Part shown: piece after piece, positions 1 to 6,761 of the stretch
Layout: the number at the start of each line of letters is the position of its first letter
How positions within the stretch are numbered: position 1 is the first letter of the stretch
From: Candidatus Nitrosopumilus sp.
Lineage (GTDB): Archaea > Thermoproteota > Nitrososphaeria > Nitrososphaerales > Nitrosopumilaceae
Assembly: GCA_029861085.1 (NCBI GenBank)
Contig: JAOUAE010000010.1
Location: 1-20,444, forward strand
Reading direction: 5' to 3'
DNA length: 20,444 nt
The notes under the pieces: generated by a model
What the model was told of the DNA's origin: nothing
Seen by the model: only the letters and a program-made list of their open reading frames with translations
Databases searched by the model: none
Translations under genes and position numbers: made by a program

Positions 1-182
1 TTATAGAACAATTAAAGGAGCTTGAACAAGTTGTAGATGTTTTTGAAACCATTGGAACTCATGATATGTTAGTAAAGTTACAAGCAGAAAATTTTGAAAA
101 GATACGAGAAATTGTTTCTTGGAATATTCAAAAACTAAAAAATGTCCGTTCAACTGCCACTTTGATAAAAAAAGATAATTGA
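1..182 (+). CDS. Lrp/AsnC-type ligand-binding (RAM) domain protein, 5'-truncated
   Basis: The window opens inside this gene. The frame starting at base 3 is open to a TGA at 180-182 and gives about 59 residues. It contains the pattern VVDVFETIGTHDMLVKL followed by a helix and a strand ending RSTATLIKK, which is the typical second half of the Lrp/AsnC effector-binding (RAM) domain. In that family the domain forms a beta-alpha-beta fold that oligomerises and binds amino acids or other small effectors. In Thaumarchaeota it often occurs as a short stand-alone protein without a DNA-binding helix-turn-helix. Whether this copy has such a domain cannot be seen. Family assignment is by pattern recognition and fairly secure; the effector is unknown. 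Confidence 0.75.
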   Translation, partial: IEQLKELEQVVDVFETIGTHDMLVKLQAENFEKIREIVSWNIQKLKNVRSTATLIKKDN

Positions 183-204
183 GATTTTAAACTCTATCCA
201 TACG

Positions 205-214
205 CTTAAGTTTA
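205..214 (+). promoter_or_regulatory. TATA-like element for the gene at 235
   Basis: CTTAAGTTTA lies about 29 bases before the GTG at 235, the spacing expected of an archaeal TATA box for a leaderless transcript. It supports GTG as the start. Confidence 0.4.
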
Positions 215-234
215 CAATTCCATGCAGAAAATAT

Positions 235-663
235 GTGGATGATAATATTGACTCAAAGTCTTATGTGGAGTTGAAGAAAAAACTCAGTAGGGAAAGAAAA
301 CAAGTATCTGAAGATCTAATGAAAGAAAAATTGGATAAGAAAAAATTAGATTACGATACAGTGTCATTAATTCTTGAGGTTTTCAGGAAATCCAAATTTC
401 AGTGGCATGCAGAACACTTTGAAATTTTTGATTCAAGCCCTGACAATTTTAGAGGCAGGACACTGCCTAAAAATAACCGAGAATGTGTTATGTTGGGAAT
501 TAGACTCGGAACCATGCGAGGTAAGGTAATTTTCAATTTACGTGACAGGCAACTCACTGAAAAACAGCGTCAGAATATAGATGATTTGATATGGAATTTT
601 GTGTGGTATTCATGGCAAGAGGCAAGATTATTACATGATCATTTGATTAAAGAAAAAACATAA
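235..663 (+). CDS. Uncharacterised protein, 142 aa
   Basis: I do not recognise this family. The start is GTG; no in-frame ATG lies closer to the TATA-like element. Residues 1-45 are highly charged and probably helical (KKKLSRERKQ, MKEKLDKKK). The rest has a mixed, globular composition with a strand-rich centre (ECVMLGIRLGTMRGKVIFNL) and an aromatic helix near the end (NFVWYSWQEARLLHDHL). There is no signal peptide, membrane segment or metal-binding Cys/His cluster, so it is probably a soluble cytoplasmic protein. It follows the Lrp-like gene by 52 bases but appears to have its own promoter. The coding call is good because composition and length are convincing; function is unknown. Confidence 0.75.
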   Translation: MDDNIDSKSYVELKKKLSRERKQVSEDLMKEKLDKKKLDYDTVSLILEVFRKSKFQWHAEHFEIFDSSPDNFRGRTLPKNNRECVMLGIRLGTMRGKVIFNLRDRQLTEKQRQNIDDLIWNFVWYSWQEARLLHDHLIKEKT

Positions 664-1017
664 TCATTTATTCTAACCTTTTTTACTTTCTAAAACGATT
701 CAAATGCATAAACGATTGTATCACGAATTGAAAGTCTTTAACCAAGTCTGACTCTCTGTTGCGGAGTCGAATCCTTTTCCAACGTATGAATATACTGGGC
801 AAATTTCTCCAGATCTTGTGAAATGATAACTCTAGTCTAATTTCTCCAAGTTCAAACTTGCAAAATACTCTCCAATCGAATTGTGAAGTTTTGTAAAGGT
901 GTTCTTTCCGATCATTATCTGATCCGGTTGTGATAGATTTTGAATCATAGTTGGACGTTAATCAATTAACTGTCGATTTCGACCAATTTAATTAAGATTA
1001 ACTTTTACTCTATTCAT
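664..1017. other. Gap without an intact gene; possible decayed ORF
   Basis: No intact gene is seen. Directly after the upstream gene there is a T-rich stretch (677-690) that could end transcription. Bases 704-826 hold a protein-like frame interrupted by one in-frame TGA at 749-751. GACTC at 750-754 and GAGTC at 764-768 can pair. A weak hairpin (CCGATCA / TGATCCGG) lies at 908-927. The last 31 bases carry the promoter of the next gene. Confidence 0.5.
987..996 (+). promoter_or_regulatory. TATA box for the gene at 1018
   Basis: TTTAATTAAG sits 22-31 bases before the ATG, consistent with a leaderless transcript. Confidence 0.45.
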
Positions 1018-1200
1018 ATGGTTGATGAGAAAAATGAAATCGATAAACTCATTGACAATATGATTACCAGCGGTGACGAAGTAGTAAATAATCTCAAAAC
1101 CGTCCTACCAAACTCATTATATGAATCTATGATGATGTTTCATGAATCCAATGTTGTAAACCTAAAGAAAATTAAAGAATTCCTTAACAAACAGTCCTAG
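1018..1200 (+). CDS. Small helical protein, 60 aa, unknown function
   Basis: This small acidic protein starts at ATG directly after a well-spaced TATA box. It reads as two amphipathic helices: residues 5-30 (IDKLIDNMITSGDEVVNNL) and 33-58 (SLYESMMMFHESNVVNLKKI). It has no Cys, no signal peptide and no membrane segment. The composition suggests a helical hairpin that may oligomerise or bind a partner. I do not recognise a family. It ends 60 bases before the next gene, which has its own TATA element. The coding call rests on the promoter placement and the amphipathic pattern. Confidence 0.6.
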   Translation: MVDEKNEIDKLIDNMITSGDEVVNNLKTVLPNSLYESMMMFHESNVVNLKKIKEFLNKQS

Positions 1201-1232
1201 TAGTATTGATTCCTATTACTTCTACTATATCC

Positions 1233-1240
1233 TTTTTAAT
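1233..1240 (+). promoter_or_regulatory. TATA box for the gene at 1261
   Basis: TTTTTAAT lies 21-28 bases before GTG 1261 and supports that non-ATG start. Confidence 0.45.
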
Positions 1241-1260
1241 CATTCTTTAATATTCTTACT

Positions 1261-1668
1261 GTGAGCAGATCTAGAACTATTTCGATTACTGTAGAGAAGA
1301 AAATTGGTGATGCATTTGATGCCATTTTACAATTACCTCCTAAAATGATGCCTGATGCAAAAATCAATGATGCTGGTTGGTGGTCGTTTACCGGACCTCA
1401 TGGTAAATCCCAGCTCAAGTTTAACGAGGATAAATCCAAAGGAATTTTAGATCATCATTATATTGATGAGGACTCTTCTTGGGATGTCCCAATGCGGGTG
1501 ATATCCAATGGCGATTTTTCTGAAGTTGTAATTACATTAAACAAACCTGATGAGATTACTGATGAGCAGTTTGATCAAAGAGTGACTGAGATTAGTGAAA
1601 TGTTTGATTCAATGAAGAAAATTCTTGAATCTGAATCCCAAAATTTTGAATATTGTAACCGTGCGTAA
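1261..1668 (+). CDS. SRPBCC (START/Bet v1-like) family protein, 135 aa
   Basis: The protein begins with a strand (RTISITVEKKI) followed by GDAFDAILQLPPKMMPD, the strand-helix opening of SRPBCC ligand-binding proteins. Beta strands follow, with the pair GWWSFTGPHG and KSQLKFNEDKSKGILDHHY, then SEVVITLNKPDEITDEQFDQRV leading into a long C-terminal helix (residues 95-125). The fold makes a hydrophobic pocket for lipids, polyketides or other small molecules. The DEITDEQFDQ run before the final helix is common in small stand-alone members. No catalytic residues can be assigned, so the ligand is unknown. The GTG start is fixed by the TATA element 28 bases upstream. A second SRPBCC protein lies on the opposite strand about 0.7 kb away. 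Confidence 0.7.
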   Translation: MSRSRTISITVEKKIGDAFDAILQLPPKMMPDAKINDAGWWSFTGPHGKSQLKFNEDKSKGILDHHYIDEDSSWDVPMRVISNGDFSEVVITLNKPDEITDEQFDQRVTEISEMFDSMKKILESESQNFEYCNRA

Positions 1669-1916
1669 AAAAATACAAATCATTCATCAAGGTTAAATAT
1701 CTAATTTGTAATGATATGTTAGCATCTTTTGTGGATTAGATGTAGGTTAAATCTAGATAATACCAGAACAACAATCCACCTTCTGATTTTACAGTGTGTA
1801 ACATAATGAAATTTGATGACTTTTGTTGCGTTGCACATCCAAAAATATTATATTTTCAAAGATTAGGATAAGACAATCCTGAAGATTATGAGGATGTAAA
1901 GTCTAAAAAAATCTGT

Positions 1917-2261
1917 TTAGTCCTTATCTGAATCATCTGAATTTTCGTTTTGCTTTCCGCCTGGGCCTACCGTGTCTTCAGGTTTGACCTTATTATCCCA
2001 GTCTCCTTTAACACCTTTAATCAAGGCAATTATGCCTGCCCCGATAAATCCTAAAACTATTCCAAAGAAAACTGTCTGATCAAATATCTTAAATTCGCAA
2101 TTGATTTCTACTGGGGGTGCATCCTCTGAATACTCATAACATGTGCCAAACTCATTTGATTCAAAAGTTGCTGCTTGATAATTTTGTCCAAATACTCCTA
2201 GAATGAGAAAACCCACAAAAATCAATACAATTCCGATTATTATAAATCGCATATCGCTCAT
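1917..2261 (-). CDS. Small two-helix membrane protein
   Basis: Reading leftward from ATG 2261, the protein has an N-terminal hydrophobic helix (residues 5-25, FIIIGIVLIFVGFLILGVFG) and a second one (about 65-83, VFFGIVLGFIGAGIIALI). Between them is a loop of about 40 residues with two Cys (GTCYEY, INCEF) that could form a disulfide outside the cell. The tail is charged, with KPEDTVGPGGKQ and a run of Asp and Ser. A GTG at 2273 would add four residues (MKKI), but GTAAATAC at 2282-2289 is about 29 bases before ATG 2261, so I prefer ATG. The function is unknown and I do not recognise the family. It lies 53 bases downstream of the SRPBCC gene on the same strand, so they may be co-transcribed. Confidence 0.65.
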   Translation of the reverse strand: MSDMRFIIIGIVLIFVGFLILGVFGQNYQAATFESNEFGTCYEYSEDAPPVEINCEFKIFDQTVFFGIVLGFIGAGIIALIKGVKGDWDNKVKPEDTVGPGGKQNENSDDSDKD

Positions 2262-2326
2262 GATTTTTTTCACGATTTGTTGTATTTACACTTTGACTTG
2301 TTCTTCTTCTAGTGTTATTTTTTATA

Positions 2327-2788
2327 TTATTTTTCAAGTAGTGTTTTCAAATTCTCAAGCGATGCATGATAAAATGATCCCAAAAATACCATGAATTCTG
2401 TGAATTGCTTTTCAGACATTTTTTCACTATTAAGATATGACTGCCATGTCAGCTCTACGAGATTTTTTGACTTTGGTTTAATTGAGATTGTTGCAACATA
2501 TGCTCTTAATGGAAGTCCTTCAGTTGCAATATATGTAAAATATTCCCCTTTTTTCCAGGCAACTACATGCTCTTCAATTTTGTTTCCATCTGCAAATGTA
2601 ATTAACCTAACAGCTCCGACGTCTCTTTTCTTTTTGGAAAGGTATACTGTCTTTTTTACATCCACCACCCAAGTTGGCAATCCTGTGATATTACTTATTT
2701 TCCTCCAAACTTTATCTTTTGAGGTTTTGATTCTAATTGTTTTTTTAACCATGCCTGTATGAAATAGTTTTTTTCCAGTTTTTACCAT
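2327..2788 (-). CDS. SRPBCC family protein (polyketide cyclase/dehydrase-like), 153 aa
   Basis: After a short basic leader the protein shows KKTIRIKTSKDKVWRKISNI then GLPTWVVDVKKTVYL, a common opening of cyclase/dehydrase-like SRPBCC proteins: a first strand, two short helices and a W-centred turn. Strands with GAVRLITFADGNKIEEHVV and YFTYIATEGLPL follow, and the C-terminal helix is FMVFLGSFYHASLENLKTLL. The family binds hydrophobic ligands in a helix-grip cavity. No substrate can be named. Start ATG 2788 is supported by a TATA element 23-30 bases upstream. A perfect 14-bp palindrome lies between that element and the start codon, which suggests control by a DNA-binding regulator. It is divergent from the coiled-coil gene at 2866. 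Confidence 0.7.
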   Translation of the reverse strand: MVKTGKKLFHTGMVKKTIRIKTSKDKVWRKISNITGLPTWVVDVKKTVYLSKKKRDVGAVRLITFADGNKIEEHVVAWKKGEYFTYIATEGLPLRAYVATISIKPKSKNLVELTWQSYLNSEKMSEKQFTEFMVFLGSFYHASLENLKTLLEK

Positions 2789-2790
2789 GT

Positions 2791-2804
2791 GATTTCATGA
2801 AATC
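2791..2804. promoter_or_regulatory. Perfect palindrome between TATA box and start codon; candidate operator
   Basis: GATTTCATGAAATC is identical to its reverse complement. It lies 3-16 bases before the ATG of the leftward SRPBCC gene, over the expected transcription start. Confidence 0.4.
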
Positions 2805-2810
2805 AAAGGG

Positions 2811-2818
2811 ATTTTAAA
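2811..2818 (-). promoter_or_regulatory. TATA box for the SRPBCC gene starting at 2788
   Basis: On the minus strand it reads TTTAAAAT, 23-30 bases before ATG 2788. Confidence 0.45.
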
Positions 2819-2834
2819 TTTTAGTTGTACAACC

Positions 2835-2842
2835 ATTTTTAA
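2835..2842 (+). promoter_or_regulatory. TATA box for the coiled-coil gene at 2866
   Basis: TTTTTAAT lies about 24-31 bases before ATG 2866, which fits a leaderless transcript. Confidence 0.45.
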
Positions 2843-2865
2843 TCCCCTGACACGAATAATATCAA

Positions 2866-4146
2866 ATGGTCTTTGGATGGGGTAAAAAAAAAGAAGATAA
2901 AATACCTGTTGAGGAAATTCCTCAAAACAAAGAAATCTCACTCTCAAATGTTCCTGAAATTATATCTGATCTTAGTGAATTGAGAAAATCTCAAGCTTTG
3001 ACTGAGATTAAAAATCTAAGAAATAACACTGAGCCCTTAATTGACGAATTAATGAAAATTGGTAATTTGCTTGAAAAGGACAGTCTCAATATTGACGATG
3101 TTGACAAACACCTTGCTGTTATCGTGGTCAGGGGTAAAAAACAAGTAATTGATGTTATCAAAAAGGGGGTTGTACCATTGCCTAAAATCTCCTCTTTTGA
3201 TGATGCAGAAAAATTGGATTCAACATTAAATTTAATTCTCAAAAAAGTAGGTGATGTTTTGGGACGACAAACTAGAGTCATACACATATTTGCAAAAAAA
3301 TATGCTAATCAATTAAAAGAAAATCTTGAAGTCATGAACAAAAACCATTCTGAAATTACAAAATTATTGAAAAATTTTAATTCTGCAAAATCTTTATCTG
3401 ATGAAATACGTGATACACTAAATCAAATTAAGCATTTAACTAATGTACGTAAAGAACAATCTCAAAAAATTATTGAAACAAGTGAAAATATAAATTCATT
3501 ACAAGAAAAAATCTCCCTTACCCAAAAATCTATTGATACGATACGCTCATCAGATACTTACAAGAAATATCTTGACTTAAAAAATACCTTGAATGTCTTT
3601 AGTGATCAAAAATCAAAAATCAAAAATCAAATAAACACGCAATTTACGAAAATATCTCGTCCTCTGAGTCGATATGAATATGCGTCATCATTAGACAAAG
3701 ATCAAAAAAATATTTTGTCAATTTTGGTTGCAGAGCCATTTAACGTACTTACTGCGCAGAACAAAGACTCCATAATTGTAATACTTGAAAATGTTCGAAA
3801 AGGAGTTTCATCTGGATCTATTTCTGTAAAGGATTCTGATAAAACATTTTCTCAGATAACTGAAATTGAAGAGTCCCTTGATGTATTTATAAAACAAATT
3901 TCAGAGTATCATGAAAAATATGAACAGATGCAAAATGATCTTAATTCTCTAATTCCTAGTGATATGATTTCTTTGGAAGAAAAACTTGCTAAAATTACTT
4001 CCTTGAAGGATGAATCTCAATCCAAATCTAAAACATATCAAGATGAAATAGATGAAATTGATTCAAAGATTCCTAAATTAGTGTCTGAGATTGAAGAAAA
4101 ATTGAGAAAATTTTCCAATACTAGATACACTATACTAAAATCTTAA
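2866..4146 (+). CDS. Coiled-coil protein, 426 aa, unknown function
   Basis: The protein starts MVFGWGKKKEDK, a short hydrophobic and basic leader, then a linker and a long alpha-helical body. Coiled-coil character is clearest around residues 150-260 (heptads such as EIRDTLNQIKHLTNVRKEQ, SENINSLQEKISLTQ) and 335-420. A less charged region lies between them (LSRYEYASSLDKDQKNILSILVAEPFNVL). There are no Walker motifs, so it is not an SMC/SbcC ATPase, though such helices can be mis-annotated as SbcC. There is no signal peptide. It leads a rightward cluster with a JAMM protease 31 bases downstream, suggesting a structural or scaffold partner. A 7-bp tandem repeat at 3605-3630 lies in the coding sequence. 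The function is unknown. Confidence 0.75.
   Translation: MVFGWGKKKEDKIPVEEIPQNKEISLSNVPEIISDLSELRKSQALTEIKNLRNNTEPLIDELMKIGNLLEKDSLNIDDVDKHLAVIVVRGKKQVIDVIKKGVVPLPKISSFDDAEKLDSTLNLILKKVGDVLGRQTRVIHIFAKKYANQLKENLEVMNKNHSEITKLLKNFNSAKSLSDEIRDTLNQIKHLTNVRKEQSQKIIETSENINSLQEKISLTQKSIDTIRSSDTYKKYLDLKNTLNVFSDQKSKIKNQINTQFTKISRPLSRYEYASSLDKDQKNILSILVAEPFNVLTAQNKDSIIVILENVRKGVSSGSISVKDSDKTFSQITEIEESLDVFIKQISEYHEKYEQMQNDLNSLIPSDMISLEEKLAKITSLKDESQSKSKTYQDEIDEIDSKIPKLVSEIEEKLRKFSNTRYTILKS
3605..3630 (+). repeat. Heptanucleotide tandem repeat (ATCAAAA, about 3.7 copies) inside a coding region
   Basis: Three exact ATCAAAA units followed by ATCAA lie in the coiled-coil gene. Three units equal seven codons, so gain or loss of one unit would shift the reading frame. 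Confidence 0.8.
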
Positions 4147-4177
4147 AACTAAATTAGCTCATGACTGCAGTCTTTTT

Positions 4178-4576
4178 GTGTTATTTAGAAAGAAAAAATT
4201 TGAACGTAAAGTCTTGTTACAAAAAAATGTTTTAGATAGCATCCTGTCTTTTTGTCAAATGAAACACCCAAACGAAGGAATTTTGATCTTAAAAGGAAAG
4301 TCGAAAAATGGTGAAATTAAAATTAATGGACTTGTTGTCCCTCCTTTTAGTGAGACTGGACCTACTTTTGCAGGATTTCCTCATTCGTTTTTACCCTTTG
4401 ATATGAGCTATGTAGGGATCATTCATTCACATCCGAGCGGTTCTGCAGAACCATCTGTAACTGATTTACACAATTTTTTTGGTTTGGTTTCAATGATTGT
4501 AAGATCTCCATATGACGATGATTCCATTTTTGCATGGGATAGTAATGGCAATTCTATCCCGCTTTCAATTGTATGA
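4178..4576 (+). CDS. JAMM/MPN (Mov34-type) zinc metalloprotease, 132 aa
   Basis: The JAMM signature is complete: catalytic Glu33 in HPNEGILIL, then H83-S-H85 followed by seven residues, Ser93, two residues and Asp96 (HSHPSGSAEPSVTD). His83, His85 and Asp96 would bind zinc and Glu33 would activate water. In this family such enzymes cut isopeptide or peptide bonds next to ubiquitin-like proteins; archaeal relatives remove SAMP-type modifiers, and eukaryotic ones include Rpn11 and AMSH. The domain fills the whole protein with no extra module, and there is no signal peptide, so it acts in the cytoplasm. The start is GTG after a short 31-base gap from the coiled-coil gene. The substrate is not shown; no ubiquitin-like gene lies in the window. 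Catalytic assignment is strong. Confidence 0.88.
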   Translation: MLFRKKKFERKVLLQKNVLDSILSFCQMKHPNEGILILKGKSKNGEIKINGLVVPPFSETGPTFAGFPHSFLPFDMSYVGIIHSHPSGSAEPSVTDLHNFFGLVSMIVRSPYDDDSIFAWDSNGNSIPLSIV

Positions 4577-4623
4577 TGGTTCTGAAAATTTTAATGAGAT
4601 CTGCTGAACAAAACTGACAAAAC

Positions 4624-4631
4624 TTTATAAC
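4624..4631 (+). promoter_or_regulatory. TATA box for the gene at 4656
   Basis: TTTATAAC lies 25-32 bases before TTG 4656, supporting the rare start codon and a separate promoter for this gene. Confidence 0.5.
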
Positions 4632-4655
4632 TAATTTCAAGGGAATTTTGTTAGA

Positions 4656-5000
4656 TTGAACCCTCAACTCAAAAAATATTATATTTTTTTAGGCGCATCT
4701 TTAGTGTTTAGTATTGGGTTGCAAATAGTACTTGGATATTTGGGGGTTCCATGGTATATCAGCATAGGTCTTGTGATGGCAATTTTCATAATGCTGCCAA
4801 TGATCATGAGACGAAGACAAATGGGTCGTATGGGAAGTTATGGCGGCGATTCTGGAGTTGGTCGTGGTAGTGGTTTCTTTGGAACTGGTTCACAGGGAAA
4901 TTCTGGTGGTGTCAGGTACGTTTGTCTTGTTTGCAACAACAAACACAAAGGTGGCTCTTGTCCTAGATGTGGTTCCAAAATGCAAAGAGCCGACTTTTAA
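4656..5000 (+). CDS. Membrane-anchored zinc-ribbon protein, 114 aa
   Basis: Two hydrophobic helices (about residues 7-27, KYYIFLGASLVFSIGLQIVL, and 31-50, VPWYISIGLVMAIFIMLPMI) anchor the N-terminal half. A basic RRRQMGRMG stretch and a Gly/Ser-rich linker (about 58-84) follow. The C-terminus is a compact zinc ribbon with two CxxC pairs (YVCLVCNNKHKGGSCPRCGSK). The RRR after helix 2 suggests that the ribbon faces the cytoplasm. The TTG start is supported by its TATA box. It lies 79 bases after the JAMM gene and 11 bases before the next gene. The zinc ribbon could bind nucleic acid or a protein partner at the membrane; the real role is unknown. Confidence 0.75.
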   Translation: MNPQLKKYYIFLGASLVFSIGLQIVLGYLGVPWYISIGLVMAIFIMLPMIMRRRQMGRMGSYGGDSGVGRGSGFFGTGSQGNSGGVRYVCLVCNNKHKGGSCPRCGSKMQRADF

Positions 5001-5011
5001 GTGAGAAAAAA

Positions 5012-5323
5012 ATGTCTTTAGATGAAATTCGTAAAAGAGTAATTTTTCATAATTCTGTTGATGTGTGGATTGCAGCCTGTTCTGAAAGAAAAATAAATTG
5101 GACAAATCCTGAAGATTATAAAAAATTCATTGCGTATTTGCTCAAAAACAATCTCAATCTCAAAGCGTTTAATCTATGTGCCCATGAAGCAGGTGCTACT
5201 GAGGATCAAAAAGTAAAATTTACTGAAGTTTTGGCCGAAACCAAAGATGATCCAAATTCTTTGACATACACAATCAAGCTTAATGATTCTGCTTTGGATA
5301 TTATTCGTAGATATACACTTTGA
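5012..5323 (+). CDS. Uncharacterised protein, 103 aa
   Basis: I chose ATG 5012 because the longer frame back to 4967 overlaps the zinc-ribbon gene; the chosen start leaves an 11-base spacer, suggesting co-transcription. The protein is soluble and mostly helical: SLDEIRKRVIFHNSVDVWIAA, then NPEDYKKFIAYLLKNNLNL and FNLCAHEAGATEDQKVKFTEVL. A short strand-rich C-terminus follows (SLTYTIKLNDSALDIIRRY). There is no signal peptide, membrane segment or known catalytic motif. I do not recognise the family. Its TGA ends at 5323 and the convergent permease stop begins at 5324, so the two genes abut with no spacer. Confidence 0.65.
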   Translation: MSLDEIRKRVIFHNSVDVWIAACSERKINWTNPEDYKKFIAYLLKNNLNLKAFNLCAHEAGATEDQKVKFTEVLAETKDDPNSLTYTIKLNDSALDIIRRYTL

Positions 5324-6691
5324 TTATCTTTTGAGTTTTGGATTTATTATTGCATCAAGAGCATTTCCTATGAAGACAAATGCTAGCCCTGTTATTGCAA
5401 TCATTATTCCTGGCGGCATAATCCACCACCATAACCCTCTTGCTGCTGCTCCAAATGTATTTGCATCATGCAATATTTGCCCCCATGTTGGAAACGACGG
5501 ATCTCCCAATCCCAGAAAACTTAGGCCTGCTTCTGTGGTAATTGCAGCTGGGACTGAAATTGCAATGCTTGCAAAAGCATAGGGCAACAATTGAGGCACA
5601 ATGTGCTTTAGAATAATTTTGGAATCTTTTTGACCCATCATGTTTGCCGCATCTACATAGCCTCGAGTTTTGATTTGAAGGGACATGCTTCTTGACACCT
5701 TTGCTATTCCCACCCACCCGAAAATCATCAAAAATCCTACCATCACAAATATGCTGTTGCTTATTGTCACTGAAAGTATGATGAGAAACGGCAGTGCTGG
5801 CAATGCATACAATACATCATTGAATCGCATCATTGTTTCATCTGTTCTTTTACCCTTGTATCCTGCATATACTCCATAAAGTAGTCCCATGACTACAGAT
5901 CCTATGGATACAACTAGACCTATGAATAATGCTAGCGGGGTTCCCCATAGTAATCCTATTGCCAAGTCCCGTCTTAATTCGTCAGTCCCCATAACTCCAA
6001 ATGTTTTGCCTCCGATGACTAATTTTGATTCTGGAATTTTATTTTTAGAATCTATTCCATACAAATCTATGGAAAAAATATAATTTCCTTTTAATGGTTC
6101 ATTTATTTGAATTTTTGAAAAAATAATGTCTTCTGCAGACAGTCTGTCAAATACAAATTCAAATTTTTCTGACTGTAAAAACAAGTTTTTCTTTATCGCG
6201 TCATCTGTTGAGAATATCCTTTCACTGTGAGTTGTTTTTGTAGTGGAGTATGGAAGCGGTGTGGATAGCACCTCCAGTTTAATTCCGTCTGGCCTGATTA
6301 CTGACATTTGTAGTAAAGGTGACCCTGAATATTCTGATGAAAATTCATAGATGAAATCATTTGGAAAGTCATCATAATCAAAATTTAACCCAAACTGATG
6401 TGAAGTAAGGGTAATTTCTTCATTTGAAACTCTTTCTATGTTGGGATTCTCTAAAATTTTATGTTCGGGTATCTTTTCGGTCATAAAGACATTCACCCAA
6501 ATGGGAATTGCAACTTTTGGATTTGAAATCCAATTCACTGGATTATTCCATTCTTGAAACGTTTCAACTGGAATTGTAATTATGGCAATTATTGATGTCG
6601 CAATTAAAATTACAAGAATTGTAATTCCTGCAATTCCCATCTTACTTTTGAGGAACTCTTGTTTGATTTCCTGAGGTGTTATGCCGCTCAT
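5324..6691 (-). CDS. ABC transporter permease, DppC/OppC-like (peptide/nickel class)
   Basis: This 455-residue inner permease begins with a cytoplasmic tail and one membrane helix (about 18-40). GTDELRRDLAIGLLWGTPLAL at 235-255 corresponds to the conserved GTDxxGRD entry into the transport core, though the family Gly is Arg here. Four or five further helices follow, with the EAA loop GYVDAANMMGQKDSKIILKH (344-363), which docks on the ATPase. FLGLGDPSFPTWGQIL (392-407) is typical of DppC/OppC. An extracytoplasmic segment of about 190 residues (41-230) between helix 1 and the core is unusually long, since relatives are often near 300 residues in total. The substrate is probably a peptide or metal chelate but is not shown. 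The start codon overlaps the stop of a short upstream frame (ATGA). Its DppB-like partner lies 2.6 kb upstream on the same strand. Confidence 0.88.
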   Translation of the reverse strand: MSGITPQEIKQEFLKSKMGIAGITILVILIATSIIAIITIPVETFQEWNNPVNWISNPKVAIPIWVNVFMTEKIPEHKILENPNIERVSNEEITLTSHQFGLNFDYDDFPNDFIYEFSSEYSGSPLLQMSVIRPDGIKLEVLSTPLPYSTTKTTHSERIFSTDDAIKKNLFLQSEKFEFVFDRLSAEDIIFSKIQINEPLKGNYIFSIDLYGIDSKNKIPESKLVIGGKTFGVMGTDELRRDLAIGLLWGTPLALFIGLVVSIGSVVMGLLYGVYAGYKGKRTDETMMRFNDVLYALPALPFLIILSVTISNSIFVMVGFLMIFGWVGIAKVSRSMSLQIKTRGYVDAANMMGQKDSKIILKHIVPQLLPYAFASIAISVPAAITTEAGLSFLGLGDPSFPTWGQILHDANTFGAAARGLWWWIMPPGIMIAITGLAFVFIGNALDAIINPKLKR

Positions 6692-6726
6692 TTTTCTGTC
6701 TCCATTTTAGGATCTAATGCTACGTG

Positions 6727-6734
6727 TTTATACT
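6727..6734 (+). promoter_or_regulatory. TATA-like element before the candidate mini-gene
   Basis: TTTATACT lies 28-35 bases before ATG 6762 and overlaps the left arm of the inverted repeat at 6729-6748. Confidence 0.35.
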
Positions 6735-6748
6735 CATTTTTGAGTATA
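6729..6748. repeat. Inverted repeat, 8-bp perfect arms
   Basis: TATACTCA-TTTT-TGAGTATA lies 38-57 bases before the dppC-like start on one strand and over a TATA element on the other. It could be an operator. On the plus strand it is followed by a T-rich run, so a weak terminator is an alternative. Confidence 0.5.
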
Positions 6749-6761
6749 TTTTTATTCAAAA

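Noticed and set aside
750..785. Possible tRNA T-arm (GGAGTCGAATCC)
   Set aside because: The T-stem does not pair properly and no acceptor or anticodon arms can be found around it.
2391..2762. Open frame opposite the SRPBCC gene
   Set aside because: It is the complement of a well-supported gene and has no promoter or recognisable motif.
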